The position numbers were made by a program, and so were the translations under genes. From positions 900,060-964,059 of the forward strand of contig JAKMXF010000332.1 of assembly GCA_024704765.1 (NCBI GenBank): 64,000 nt of DNA, read 5' to 3'. Below, in pieces: positions 12,087-23,464 of the stretch. Position 1 is the stretch's first letter; every line of letters begins with the position of its first letter. The notes beneath the pieces were generated by a model. The model was given only the letters and a program-made list of their open reading frames with translations. It was not told the DNA's origin and did no database searches. This stretch comes from Oopsacas minuta. Taxonomy: Eukaryota > Porifera > Hexactinellida > Lyssacinosida > Leucopsacidae.

Positions 12087-12451
12087 TCTAAATATTTATC
12101 TAATATAACTTTTAAAATAGCACTGTCGTCTTAAATAAAGCAGCAACAGCCGGAATCACACTTTAAGCAGGGGACAATCACAGACAATGTCATGCTATTG
12201 TATCGACTGATCAAATTTCTATTTGAAGTCACTTTCATTATGAAAAATACATAATAAGACAAAGGGAAATCCTTAGCCCCAGTGAACACAATATACTTGC
12301 AATCGATTATTAAATAGGAACGTCTGAGATAATGCTTGAAAGATTAAATCCTTCTGCCTAAGTACTTCAAATCCCTCACACTAACAGCAAGCAACTAGAA
12401 CAGCCTCAACTAATTTCCCTCCTCAGGTAAAAAATCCTGTAGACAACCCTG

Positions 12452-12895
12452 GTTGGCAAGTATGGCAATGTTTGAACGACTTCATATACATGATGCAATT
12501 TAGTTGCAAGCAAAATATTCAATGCAATGTGCATTGTGTTTTTAGTGTTGCAAATTAATAGTAAACAAATGGACCTGAAAGAGTAGAGTACCAAACGTGT
12601 ATAACCGCAATATCAACAATATGGGGATTCCTATGGTAATTGTATGTATACATCAATAGAATTTGACCATAGTAAATAATACACTTTTCCTCGTAAATTT
12701 TGCTTGGTGAAGAACTTTTTCGTTACTTTTTGTCAATTTTCATCCGATTTTCGAGTTCTTTAGCTCTATCAACTTCTCTCAATGAGTTCTTGAACGATGC
12801 ATATAGGGTTTTTGACCACATTAAAAATGTTAGAGGTGCAAGATTCTGCAATTGTACCCACTTTACCTCTTTTTACCCGATTTCAACTACGATGT
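12452..12895 (-). repeat. Dispersed repeat A, interrupted copy, proximal part
   Basis: Inverted match to about 6,418-6,800 (GTTTGAACGACTTCATA; TTAGTTGCAAGCAAAATATTC; TTTGACCATAGTAAATAATAC; AACTTCTCT..GAGTTCTTGAACGATG). It continues the copy broken at 9,629. Confidence 0.75.
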
Positions 12896-13339
12896 GCTTC
12901 TATCCCTGGGTTCATAGCTATCGAGAATCTCCATGGTATTAATCCCTATTGCTGAACCTCTTCCTCCAAATCTCGGGGAGTTTACTTCTGACGGTTTAGT
13001 GTTTGTATAACGTAACTTTTCACCGCTTTCTAACTTTTCGCCATAACTATCACAGTATCCGAACTACAGTTCAATATGTTCAATCGATACCTTGATTATT
13101 CGTTGTCGCCCTGCCTCTTTCTAATTCTCACTCATATGATAGTTTGGCTTATACAATTCCACACGTTCATTGACCTGCCATCATAAATTTCCCATAAAAA
13201 TTAGGTACGATGCTCATATTATTCACAGTTCCCTACTTACCATTTTCGTATTTCGTACTTCGTACTTCGTATTGACACTGTTTCAGTTTTAGTTGTTTCA
13301 CCTATTTGATTTCATTTTTTATATGTTCTACTAGACATA
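12896..13339 (+). promoter_or_regulatory. Upstream region of CSTF2, no defined element
   Basis: Non-coding DNA between repeat A and the CSTF2 start codon, presumably holding promoter and 5' UTR. No TATA element or other regulator can be assigned with confidence. A pyrimidine-rich tract ending CTAG lies just upstream of the ATG and could be a splice acceptor for an upstream non-coding exon; this is inference only. Confidence 0.3.
13247..13273. repeat. Heptamer tandem repeat, CGTA(C/T)TT x4
   Basis: Reads CGTATTT, CGTACTT, CGTACTT, CGTATT in direct succession, about 65 bp upstream of the CSTF2 start codon. Confidence 0.85.
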
Positions 13340-13564
13340 ATGGAATTTAGTAAGGATACTTCCTTTCGATCTGTATTTGTTTCAAATATTCCTTATGAAG
13401 TTAACGATGATAAATTAAAGGAAATTCTGGGTGAGGTTGGCCATATTGTTAGTTTTAGGATGATTATGGATTCAGAAACCTCTAAGCCCAAAGGATTCGC
13501 ATTTTGCGAATTTGAAGATTCAGGAATTGCTAATTCTGCAATAAGAAATTTGAATGGTCGTGAG
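13340..13564 (+). CDS. CSTF2: CSTF2 exon 1: CstF-64, N-terminal RRM part
   Basis: This exon encodes the first 75 residues of the 64-kDa subunit of cleavage stimulation factor, which binds the GU-rich element downstream of poly(A) sites in the nucleus. The RRM is visible as RNP2 (VFVSNIPYEV, residues 12-21), RNP1 (KPKGFAFCEF, residues 49-58) and IRNLNGRE at the end. The exon ends at GAG|GTGAAA (13,564/13,565). It joins in phase to ICGRNLRIA at 24,109, exactly where the family has NLNGREFSGRALRV, so the intron cuts the RRM before its last strand. The ATG at 13,340 sets a short N-terminus of the size usual for the family. The 5' splice site GTGAAA is weak but is the only one that restores the domain. 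Confidence 0.95.
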
Positions 13565-13999
13565 GTGAAATTACATGTTTATTTTTATCTTCATTGACCT
13601 ACATTTATGTACTCTTTGTTTTTGAATGGTTATATTCTTCATTTCACAAATGTTTTGCACATGCATCTTTCTATATTGCTATTTGGACTGCACTAGAACT
13701 CGAATATGAAATACGGACCTCCTTGGGAACAATATGAGTGCATATAATCCGAATGGGGATTACATTTTATTTATTGGTAACTAATCTTTGGGATTTAAGA
13801 AGTATCAAATTGATTCAGATATTAGCCTACAGCCTAAAAGTCTTTAGGCCATTTCCTTCTTTTGGCAGGGGGGTTTCGGTAGTAAGGGAGGAGCACTACT
13901 GCCAATTCAGTGGTTATTCCAGTTGGCCACTAAACTCACCCACCCCACTTTTACTTCTAGGACACCGTGGTTCGACCAAAATTTTCATATTATTGTAAT

Positions 14000-14484
14000 C
14001 AGTGGCGTAGCCAGCCCAACATGATTGCCCGGGCACTATACTCAACATAAAGTGCTTTTTATTGGGCCTTGGGATTATTATATCAGTAACTACTAATTTC
14101 CAACCAATAATCAATTATATACGTCACTGTGTATTACAATGAAACACATACATCTATTTATGCTAAAATTATTCTCCTATTTTTATGTAATTCACCGAAT
14201 TTAGTAATGACATCAAGTTAGCTTTATTCTCTTGTAAGTGGCAAACAAAGTTAGCTGCGAGCTGTTGGTAATGTCAAATTTTCGAGACATATATGCTAAT
14301 TACTAAATATAATAAATCGTAGAATAGTAAATTAGGTAAAAAAGTAAGAGGAATTGATATATGTAATATAACAATTAATAGGGATGAACTGATGTGAGTG
14401 TACATACATAATATTTATTGCCTGGGCACAGAGAGAAGTTGCCCGGGCACAGGTCCGGCAGGCCCGTGCTTAGCTACGCCACTG
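14000..14484. mobile_element. 485-bp hAT MITE with perfect 8-bp TSD
   Basis: It starts CAGTGGCGTAGCCAGC and ends with the reverse complement of CAGTGGCGTAGCTAAG, twelve identical terminal bases. ATTGTAAT is duplicated exactly at 13,992-13,999 and 14,485-14,492. It contains GCCCGGGCAC twice in subterminal position (about 14,027 and 14,441). No coding capacity. It lies in the CSTF2 intron about 430 bp after the 5' splice site. Confidence 0.93.
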
Positions 14485-15984
14485 ATTGTAATCTCATTTG
14501 TAATTCAATGTGAAGTAGACACCTGAATACGTTTTTCCATTTCAATTATTATCATGGAATGTTATTTGATTGTGATACGAAACTTTACAAGATAGTGCCT
14601 TTTGTAAGCCTACTAAATGATATCATATTTCAGTTATGTTCGTTGGCATCAGATTTTCTCTAGTTGTATAATCAATATTGGAGATATTATTTAGATAAAT
14701 GTTTTCTCTACTTTTTAATGGAATACAGTAAAGGAGGCTAATCGCAGTCAATTTTCTGTTAAGCTCATGTTCTCATTCTGTCTTCTCTGAGATTTTCTTC
14801 CTGTCCATCTCAGTTTCTTTGATACCGCAATTCATGTTCGTTAGGTTCGTGTAATTATACTAGTTACATTTGAGAGCTTATTCATATATAATCGAATATT
14901 TTTATTCCAGATTGCCACGGGTTGATCCCAGTACCCGATTAACCATATGGTGTAGGAGGCATATGCAGCCCTCTCCGATTGTTTAGTATTTGCTCTTCAC
15001 TTTATTTTAGAAAGTGTTGGTCTCCAGAAAGCGCAAATCAAGTAAAAATTGAAATATTATTGTGCTCGCGATTCTCTCATCTCTACCTAAATACATGTTA
15101 TATTACCTTAATCTCAGGGATATACATTGTCTTAATCTACCCTTAGGAATTGTGTGAGTTCTAACCCTAGATGGTATTTACAAATATTATGACCAAGATA
15201 AGAGATTGTCACCCGTTTCGTAAGCAAATGCTTGTGAAACGTTTGTGTAAGTTATTAGTTGAAATAACCTACTGTCTTTCTCTGAATAACGCCCCGTCCA
15301 CTTGTTCTTTCCTTGTCATATTTTCGTATAATTTTTTCAATCTCTGAAAATACAAATGATTTTTTGGAATTGGATAATTATAATTTGTTGCCTACTGCAT
15401 TATCGAATTAGGCGTGAGTTTCATCAATAACTCGTTGGTGATAATTTTATTCACAAATATTGGAACCTTCAGTAGCCTCCTTAGCCTTATTCGAAATACT
15501 GTATACGTAGCTAATTGAAATTTATTTGAATATTACTTTTTGCGGATGTATACAAATTATTCATACACACAATGAGGTATTTGTAAGACAATCCAAAATT
15601 TTCTGAGCAAAATGAGTACTGCACATGTAGAGTGAAAAAATAACTAGATTCGGTGTTACTTGAGAGTAGAAGCGATTTATTACTTTATATTTTGAACAAT
15701 GGGGCCTGTTGCCATTGGCACCAAGTTTTAGGAGACGAAATCAGATCTGGGGGGAGTCCACCAAGGGAATTTGCTACAACTTCTATGTAAACTTCACAAT
15801 AATACGATCTTCACCACTACGCTTGGGGGTCCAGCCCCCTGCTGAATACTTATCCACGACAAACAATTCTTGGATCCTCCACTTAACGTGCCCCACGCTG
15901 AAAATATGCCTGTGTCTCCCCTCAACTTTTTCCAGCCCTAGTTGGCCCTAATGTAACTTTTGACTCATTTAAGTATCCCGGTTT

Positions 15985-16454
15985 CAATTTGAATTGCTTA
16001 TTTTATTCACCGACATCATTCCATGTATATATGCACTAATGTCGAACAAGCTTCAATCTACCTACTATGAACTACTCAAAAAATTACGAGAGATTGTACC
16101 TGAATATGATCCGTCATCCCTTATGGTAGATTTTGATAATGCTTTAATCAATGCCCTAGTAGGAAATTTCTTAGCTATCTGGGTGTTTTTTTTCATTTGT
16201 CGCAGTTCATTTACCCTCAGATACAGTCGAGAGGGTTGGTTACACTACATGTCGAAGATGAGATATTTGCAATAATAATGATGTTAGCAAGTCTAACTTT
16301 AGTGCAGGAATATGATGTCATTGATTGCTTCACAATATTGATGGATGATTTTCTGGGATCAAGTATAGAAATAGCTGAATATTTTAAGTTAATTGTATCG
16401 GAATGAGATTTGTAGGTCAAAGCAGACGAATGGACCCTTTCCAATTCGAATTTG

Positions 16455-16490
<36 letters not shown>

Positions 16491-16783
16491 TGGCAATATC
16501 CAGATTACTCCAAACGAACAATTCAATCGAAGTAAGGCATAATGCCTTTAAATCATGAATCACTCGTTCACACCCAAGTTTTATGCTGCTCTTAATGCAT
16601 TTTCAATCTTATCAATTTCTACGGAAGGCAAATCTAGTTAGATTTGAGACTGGAGAAGTGTCAAGGACTTCAAAGCACAGCGAATTAATAAATCTCAGAA
16701 TCTTGAGACTATTTGAAGACTACAACAATAGAGGGATTCTAACTTATCTAAGGGGAAGCCGCATCACTTTGAGGCCGTTTAAC
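15985..16783 (+). pseudogene. MULE (Mutator-like) transposase remnant
   Basis: Successive frames read PCIYALMSNK..TYYELLKKL, then the EYDPSSLMVDFDNALINA segment, then after a shift VFFHLSQFIYPQIQSRGLV and DEIFAIIMMLASL, then TNNSIEVRHNAFKS and ANLVRFETGEVSRTSKHSE. This is the order found in MULE-domain transposases: 'P..YALM..K' strand, the central catalytic aspartate in the MVDFDNAL motif, the CFFHLSQ-type motif and the TNN.(V/I)E.WH.AF(N/K)S segment containing the last acidic residue. The frame is broken by shifts, stops and an (AT)n expansion at 16,457-16,489. The upstream part is not recognisable. No terminal repeats were found. It is inside the CSTF2 intron in the sense orientation. Confidence 0.75.
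16457..16489. repeat. (AT)n microsatellite, 33 bp
   Basis: Uninterrupted AT dinucleotide run within the MULE remnant. Confidence 0.95.
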
Positions 16784-18489
16784 TGACGACTTCAGATGAT
16801 ATTGTAATCGTCAGTGGGCATGTCAGGAATCCAATCACTCCTACACTGTGAGATCATCGCCTGGTGTTTATCCGTAATACTATCGAGAATGCGTAGAATT
16901 ACAAAGGCTTCATTCAAAGTAGTTACTTCGTAACCACTTCCACTACTAACATGGTCTCTGCTTTTCGCCGATTAACAATTTCAGATAACATCCCAATTTC
17001 GAGCTTCTTTCCGTTTCCACGGAAACTAGAGATGCGGTCTCTGCACGAAATAGCTTCTCTCATCCTTCGATTACTTGTCCCTTTACCAGTGGAGGAACAT
17101 CGAAATGTCCAAACCTATCTGCCATACCCCAAGGTGATTATTAGAACAAATCGCGAACAAAAGGGATAGATTCAACTTATATTCAGTAGTTTAGGATAAA
17201 CTGGTAGTTAAATCGAAACGTTAAGATTTTGATCAATAATCTCCAGAATACCTGATCTCTTTGAATTGTTTTTGAGTTCTCGCAATTTACAAAGTCCATT
17301 CACTACGATCTACCAATTCTAATTAGTGCTCGATTCCGTAAACACTATGTGACAGAACCACTGTGCTGAAGAAACTGTCCTAACCCAGATTTCAGATAGC
17401 CTATATTATTCTCATTATTTAGTTATTTTCATTGTTTACTGATTAACTCATTCAATTAATATTTAAGCGAAATACATAGAATTGATAGATACATTCAGGG
17501 ATGCAGAATCAATTTGGTAATTTGTAAGGCCATTTCGCCCGATTTGGGGCAATTTGGGATTAATTGGAAATCATGGTTATCGAATAAATATTGGTAGTGC
17601 CCTGTACCATACCAACCCTACGAGTGCCTGCGCTTATCGATATATGTGTGCAGGACCAGAAACCACCGCTTTTCCCGAAGCTAGCTAAAGCAAGGCAATG
17701 AGGCTCAAATACACGAGTTCAAGCATCATCCCACATAGTGGATACATTTCTATATTCCGACTATCACGGATAACGTACTCTAAATGTGTTATTCGTCATC
17801 TATTATGTTTAAACCATCTAATCAGCCACTTTCAAGTAAATTTGAATTTTATAACAACTATATAAAGTTCGTTGTGGGTATAGACAGCTTTAACTGGGTG
17901 CACCCCGCGCACCTAGGGGTACGGAAATCTGACCTTTATCAAGTTGTATCTCCATGTTCTTAATACACTAGGGTGCGCGAAATGTAATCTATGATCACTT
18001 AGGATGCGCCGGTTACCTAAATCTAGATGAAGCCCTGATTAAAGAATAATCTTGAAAATGACGGGATATGGTATTATTGATGAATGTGTAATTTCATTTG
18101 GAGTAAGAATATCTAATTGTATTAACAGGGTACGGGAAGATGAGTGTATACTATATGTGTGCATGATGATTTGGCCATAACATTGATGTTTGTCGAGTTA
18201 TTGTTATTAGCTAAAATGAACCATCATGCTCACTGCTATAGCTCTTGGGTGTGCGAACTTTATCATGACAAAATTTTTATATTTGTATTAAAATGTCTCT
18301 ATCCAATAGTATAAAATTTGGAGTCATTAGTCTATACACTTTCTCTTCCTACTTTTAAACTTGTTCCAATTCTTTGTCATAATTGTTCGGTCAGTAATCG
18401 GATAACCTTTATCCCTTTACTACAAAAATTTAGTATGATGTAGAACGATTCTCTGATAGAAATGGCATTATCTTGTTGCTCAATTGGTA

Positions 18490-18730
18490 TACCGTAAACT
18501 GGGACTACTTTGGCCCACTAGAGTTTGCTTTAGCCCAAATATTGAAATTTCCTTACGTATGGAATAGATATTGTATTTGTATTCGAAATTGTCTACCGAT
18601 ATTTGAAAATTCGTTAAAAATTTGGGAAGTGATATTCAAGTATAATACTGAATCTAATCTAGTTGCGATGAAACTTTGATATTTGGGCTAAAGTAAACCC
18701 AGTGGGCCAAAGTAGCCCCAGACTATGGTA
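18490..18730. mobile_element. Mariner-like MITE, about 241 bp, TA flanks
   Basis: Left end TACCGTAAACTGGGACTACT, right end (reverse complement) TACCATAGTCTGGGGCTACT, followed in both by TTGGCCCACT and, after a variable step, CTTTAGCCCAAAT; the inverted repeats are about 50 bp. TA lies directly outside each end. A non-autonomous Tc1/mariner-type element is the best reading. Confidence 0.8.
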
Positions 18731-20689
18731 TATATTCTGATATTGTACACTATTTGATAACGTGCGTACAACGTCAATTATTGCCTGTAGAATTCCGTTA
18801 TCATTTTATTTGATCCTCAACTACAATTAACTATTGCGGTTACTTCAATTTGGGAACTTGCAAAACTGTGAGATTCGTGAGAAATCTGGCCTCTCTATCG
18901 CGAGATCAGTGATGTCAATCTAATCCAATTGGTCCAATATTTAGCAATCGATAATTCAACTGAATTCGACATTCAACCATCATCGGTGAATTTACTTTTC
19001 GTCAATTTTACCTAGTTTCTTGCATGCAGGGATGCCAAGATTTGTCAGGTTATTTCCTGTTCTAAAAGATAAGCGATCGGGATGCAAAGTACGAATAATT
19101 ATTATCACAGCATTCAACATACTATGGTCATCTTTGAAGGCTAAAAACTTTGGATGACGAGCTGGTTAATTCGATAGTACAAAATTCACATAGGAAATTC
19201 TATTATTTGCGATATTATTAACATTGTACATTTGACAATAATAAATAGATGTTTGATATTTGTTGATACACACAATCTAGATCTACTGAGTATTTCCGGT
19301 CAAAATTGAGGTCATCTGATTGCTTAGGTTGAAATTTTCTTAAAGAAATGCTCCAATTTTGTATCATTGTAATGAGTTACAATAGAACCCGGTTTGTACG
19401 TACTCGGCTTAAGGGGTGCTTTTGTTTAAATAGGATGCTCAATTCTTATGTACTAAATTTTGTTTCCCGAGGGGTACCTCTCATCCAATTTCTACCGTGA
19501 TTAATAGATTTACGATTGTACAATGCGTTCTAAGGATGCAGCGTATCATACAGAGGAGTGAGGCCTGCAAATTCTCCCACCAAGCATATGATATGGTCAA
19601 ATTAATCAATTAATTGAGCATACTTAAGTTGTATCTATTCTCTTGAATTTGAATTTTAACTTGTTTTTGCCTGATTATGTTGCCATGGCAGGCTAGCATT
19701 CCATCATAACTTAATCGGGTAAAACCTCATTTAACCTCTCATTTAACCGAATGTGGCCTTGAAATGTGTAATTTTATGACGTCAACAAGTTGCTAAATAT
19801 CTTTTTGTTTGCGGGAATTGGTTTAAATGATGTGGGAAAATTGTGTGTTCATTTCATTACGAACGTAACTCTTCGGCTGAAATCGGTTAACTTCAGATTT
19901 ATTCTCATTGTGTACTAATGCGAGATCATCAGTTACTGTCAAATGTAGGCTATATTTTTTATAATTAAGGTACCATGGTGTATTGTTATAATTTACTTTT
20001 CAAAGAATGCCAAATCTGATTGTTAACTCTAGCCGAATTTTTATCACGTGGTTGATAATACTTTGGTAGGTGGCATATTTATCTTTTATAATTTCTTTAA
20101 ACTATTTGAATTCTCTTCGAGTATACCCCTTGAATATCGTCTAGCGTGCTACTGTCATCGAGTTACCATTTTGCTTCCCTACCAGCTCAAAATTTCGGAA
20201 TGATATCTTGCCATAGGACGATTTTGACAAATTCGCCAGTAATTGCTAACCTCAATTTTCCGACCAAATAATGCTACAGACATATAATTTCTACCCAACT
20301 TCCCGTACCTCGATAATACATTTTGATATGATGTTTCGTATTCCGTATAAAAATTTGTCATCAGGGTATGCCGTGTTAAGTTAAATTTATTTACCTGTAA
20401 AATTATATGGCCACAGCATTGAATGTCGGCAAGTTAATTTGTAGTAAGTATTGGCTACAATACTTCAGACATGTTTACTCCTCACATTATAGAACGAGTG
20501 CACGTAATCATGATAATTCTTTGTTATTTTATGCAACAACATCCTTAGGGATTCAATAAATGTATTAATTAGCCTATTACAGAGTTTCAAATTTCTTATT
20601 TCTTTAAAATATTTGACAAGCAAGCAATCACATGTAGAATTATACAATAGCAAAGTGTTATGATATTATTCATCATGATCCATCCGAAT

Positions 20690-21400
20690 TACTTATGACT
20701 TGCTGTGGTGACATTTGGGCTTTTTACGTGGCTCTTTGTCATTGATCTCGGCACTTGTTTCCTTAAGTAAGAATTTCTCAAGGTTTTCAATTTTGCACAG
20801 TCATTCAGACGTAATAATTCCATTATGAGTATGAATCGTGTGAGAATTTTACGTCAGGATTTGGATTATATTTTGGGATCCTTTTGATTCAAATTTCAAC
20901 AATTCTAACATATATATTTGCTGAGCAGTGGTTCTCTTTTCGATAAAGCATAAGGTGACAATTACATCATAATTTCTTCGGTGTGAATTTTCGTCCAAGA
21001 CTCGAACTTCCCGAGCCAGGCCTAATATGCCCCCTCACTGCGACCCTATAAGCCTATCATGTTTTGTCAGATTATGGCCCCATGCAAATTGGATATCGAA
21101 TATGTTTTTCTTTGTGGATTTAAATTTGAATATTCTCAAAATATATCTCTTCAGAAAAAATGTAATTTCTAGATTCACCCAGAAATCGATTTCTATATTA
21201 TTCCATTGAATTCAAAGTTTTAAGATACGTGTTCTGAAACCCGATTTCTATGGGGCCATATATCTCCACCATAGTCGAAGATAGTGAAGCCCTGCCCTGT
21301 ATGCCAAAATCAGCCTTGGGTGTCCTCCAGTTTCTTCAATCAATTCTTGACATACAAAGATAAATATGCACATATACACATATACAGATTATTAGTACTT
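20690..21400 (+). repeat. Dispersed repeat B, copy 1
   Basis: Shares blocks with 44,850-45,250 and, inverted, with 46,060-46,425: CTGTGGTGACA, ACAGTCAT..GTAATAATCC, GGTGTGAATTTTCGTCCAAG, ACTCGAACTT, GAGCCAGGCC, and ATGCCAAAATCAGCCTTGG. This copy has extra sequence at about 21,040-21,280. No coding signal. Confidence 0.65.
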
Positions 21401-21689
21401 GGCTACATTTACGAGCTGACACAAGTTTACAGACTAGTCAATGGAAGCGTAGGCATGTAACAAACTCCTATCAGACTCCTAAACATCAGCTGGTTAATTA
21501 AAGGATAGCAGAATTATTTCGGGAAATACGGGAATAATCATAATTGATTGGTTACCTAACAATGTAGAACTAATAGTGAGTACTATGTTCAAGTTCTGAA
21601 CAACTTGTGTAAAGCTATTAAGTCTAAGAGGCTTAGCAAGTTGAGTTCTCATGTTTGCTTCAGGATGATATTGTATCAACTCATACTAA

Positions 21690-21715
21690 CACAGTGGGTT
21701 ATTTGAGTATTTATT
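21690..21715 (+). repeat. Possible left terminus of a Transib/RAG-like element
   Basis: CACAGTGGGTTATTTGAG reads towards the RAG1-like remnant at 22,081 and resembles the terminus CACAGTGGCTTA of the complete element at 31,899. No partner terminus or duplication was found, so this is only suggestive. Confidence 0.3.
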
Positions 21716-22080
21716 TTCATTAGTCTATAACTTCAATAATCTTCATCCTTTTCCCCTAATTTTTGGCTACTGGGGTTTAACTAATGACAATTTTTGTGTC
21801 ATTTCAGATTTTGAGGATGAGTTAGCATTTGATAATTATGTGTCATATTTACTTTCCAAAAATTTTCAAATTTATTTCGTTTCTTATTATTCTTTACTAT
21901 ATATGATATTCTTTATAGTATCTTTTTTCAATAACAATCACTAGTAACTAGGCCAAGCATTAGTTACGGTGGAATGGCACCCTAATCTTGTTTGAAGCAT
22001 AATCTTGTGATTCGGATATGTTGTATAGGAATGTGATATTATGTTAACTACAAAAATACATATGTATTTCACATAATTAT

Positions 22081-22765
22081 TGTCATACAAAGCTGTAAAA
22101 TGTCACTTACACTTCATGAAGTAAATGAAATATTTCTGGATACTAAAGAGGGCCATCGAAATGCTAAAGTAGATGTCAGTTTGGCAAGTAGCATAATTGG
22201 AGAAAGACTTGGAATCGACTCACAATTTCCAACGTTCTCAAAAGATGTGAAGAACCTCCATTTGAGGTGAACTCAATGTTAGATGGTAAAATGTGTGCCA
22301 TATTTACTGGTCGCGGTGGCTCTGCTTGTCAGTGTTGCTTCGCAGGTCAAACTGATGTATCAGACCCTGAAGTTGTAATAGGAGGCTTTCCGATTAATTC
22401 CACGTTGCAAGCGATCAAAGATACTATCATAGAGCTAACTTCTGGTGGAAAGGAGCTTACAGTTTTTCCTTCCCAACAACGAGCTGGAATCACTCATTAA
22501 CCTGCAAGTTCGATTGCAATCCTTCCTATTGCACCCCTACAATTACACTTACGTATACTTGATTGGTTCCTGAAAATATTATACCGGATAGCAGCGGGAG
22601 AACATAACTGGGCTGATTATGTAAATATTAAGACCAGCCATAAACTGATTACACAACGGATTATAGAAGTTACGAATATTCAGTTCGACCAACCTGGAGG
22701 ATGTGGGAACACTATCACTGGTAATTCAGTGATAGTACCAGTGATAGTCCGGAACGTTTCAACAT
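22081..22765 (+). pseudogene. RAG1/Transib-like transposase remnant in CSTF2 intron
   Basis: The clearest frame (22,267-22,500) reads MLDGKMCAIFTGRGGSACQC followed by CFAGQTDV, GGFPINSTLQ and FPSQQRAGITH. It then passes a TAA and continues in the same frame as PASSIAILPIAPLQLHLRIL and DWFLKILYRIAAGEHNW, with GGCGNTITGN further on. Block by block it parallels the 33,540-34,320 region of the complete element: MLD.KM..I..G.G, CxxC, G(F/Y)PIN, APL(H/Q)..., GG.(T).T..G. In RAG1 this area contains the CxxC zinc ligands and the second catalytic aspartate region. The N-terminal third and the C-terminal glutamate region are absent or unreadable. Confidence 0.65.
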
Positions 22766-23062
22766 AATAAATCTAAATTGAATACTTTGTACAAACTCGA
22801 TTACTTGAAATAAATAGTCACACATTCCTGAATTTGAACCTGGATTAATTGTTGATAATATATTGTTCTACAAATATGTAATACATTTTTCGGGTAAAAT
22901 GTACCAATTCTGCGATATGGATCTACACTAGATTATTATCCTCTCCGACCGCATCCTGGTCCAAAATTCACAAGAAGTTGGCAGGCCTTATAGTACAGTG
23001 GACAATGATCAGAGCTCTAAATATGTGAGATTTCCAAATCAACATATTCCCTTTATTTACCG

Positions 23063-23148
23063 TAGAAATTCTATAAATTATGCAATTATTGCTATTTACT
23101 AAACGCTGCAAGCAAATAGCAATAATAGCATCATTGATAGAATTTCTC
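23063..23148. repeat. Imperfect hairpin, about 35-bp arms
   Basis: AGAAATTCTATAAATTATGC with ATTATTGCTATTTAC is repeated in inverted form as CAAATAGCAATAATAGCATC with ATTGATAGAATTTCT. Weaker inverted similarity (TTTCCAA) extends outwards, so this may be the core of a small MITE. Confidence 0.7.
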
Positions 23149-23400
23149 CTGTTAATTGGAAACCCAGTCAGCACTAAATCATGGACGTCACCACGGGGGG
23201 GTAATGCCTCCCTGGGAATTACTTTGTCCCCCTAGATGAAAGTCTTGGCTAAGTCCCTAAACTAAATTAAACTATGTTTTACCTTATATTTCGAATAACA
23301 ATTTGTTAGAATTTATTTCAATAGAATAGCTATTTATGTGATCAAATCAAATCCGATCATTTGAAAATGATTTGACATAACCACAATCTTAACATGAACT

Positions 23401-23464
23401 GCGGGCCAGATTATCTCACCTTGTGGACCAGATCTGGCACGCGGGCTGGGGTTGCCGACCCTTG
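23401..23464. mobile_element. Right end of a hAT-type element
   Basis: GCGGGCCAGA..., CAGATCTGGCACGCGGGCTG and GTTGCCGACCCTTG at the end are the usual GC-rich subterminal sequences of one hAT MITE family. The bases after 23,464 (CTGTAGAT) would be the duplication. No left end was found, so the element is probably truncated. Confidence 0.45.

Larger units (their letters stand above)
9630..12451 (-). mobile_element. hAT transposon inserted into repeat A
   Basis: The insertion separates the two parts of an inverted copy of repeat A. Both junctions carry GTTGGC; the eight bases at 9,622-9,629 (TAGTTGGC) match 12,450-12,457 (TGGTTGGC) at seven positions, as expected for the 8-bp hAT duplication. 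Imperfect termini are CAGAGGGTGGGG (from 9,641) and, on the other strand from 12,451, CAGGGTTGTC. About eleven bases (9,630-9,640) between the duplication and the first CAG are unexplained, so the left end is approximate. It holds a broken ZMYM-type hAT transposase and a later MITE at 11,253-11,635. Confidence 0.78.

Noticed and set aside
16846-16862. CACTGTG near the MULE remnant as a RAG-type end
   Set aside because: Following bases do not match TAAGCC/TAACCC and there is no partner; the heptamer is expected by chance.
22267-22500. Idea that the stop after ITH reflects a non-standard genetic code
   Set aside because: CSTF2 ends with TAA at the expected C-terminus and host frames contain no internal TAA, so the code is standard.
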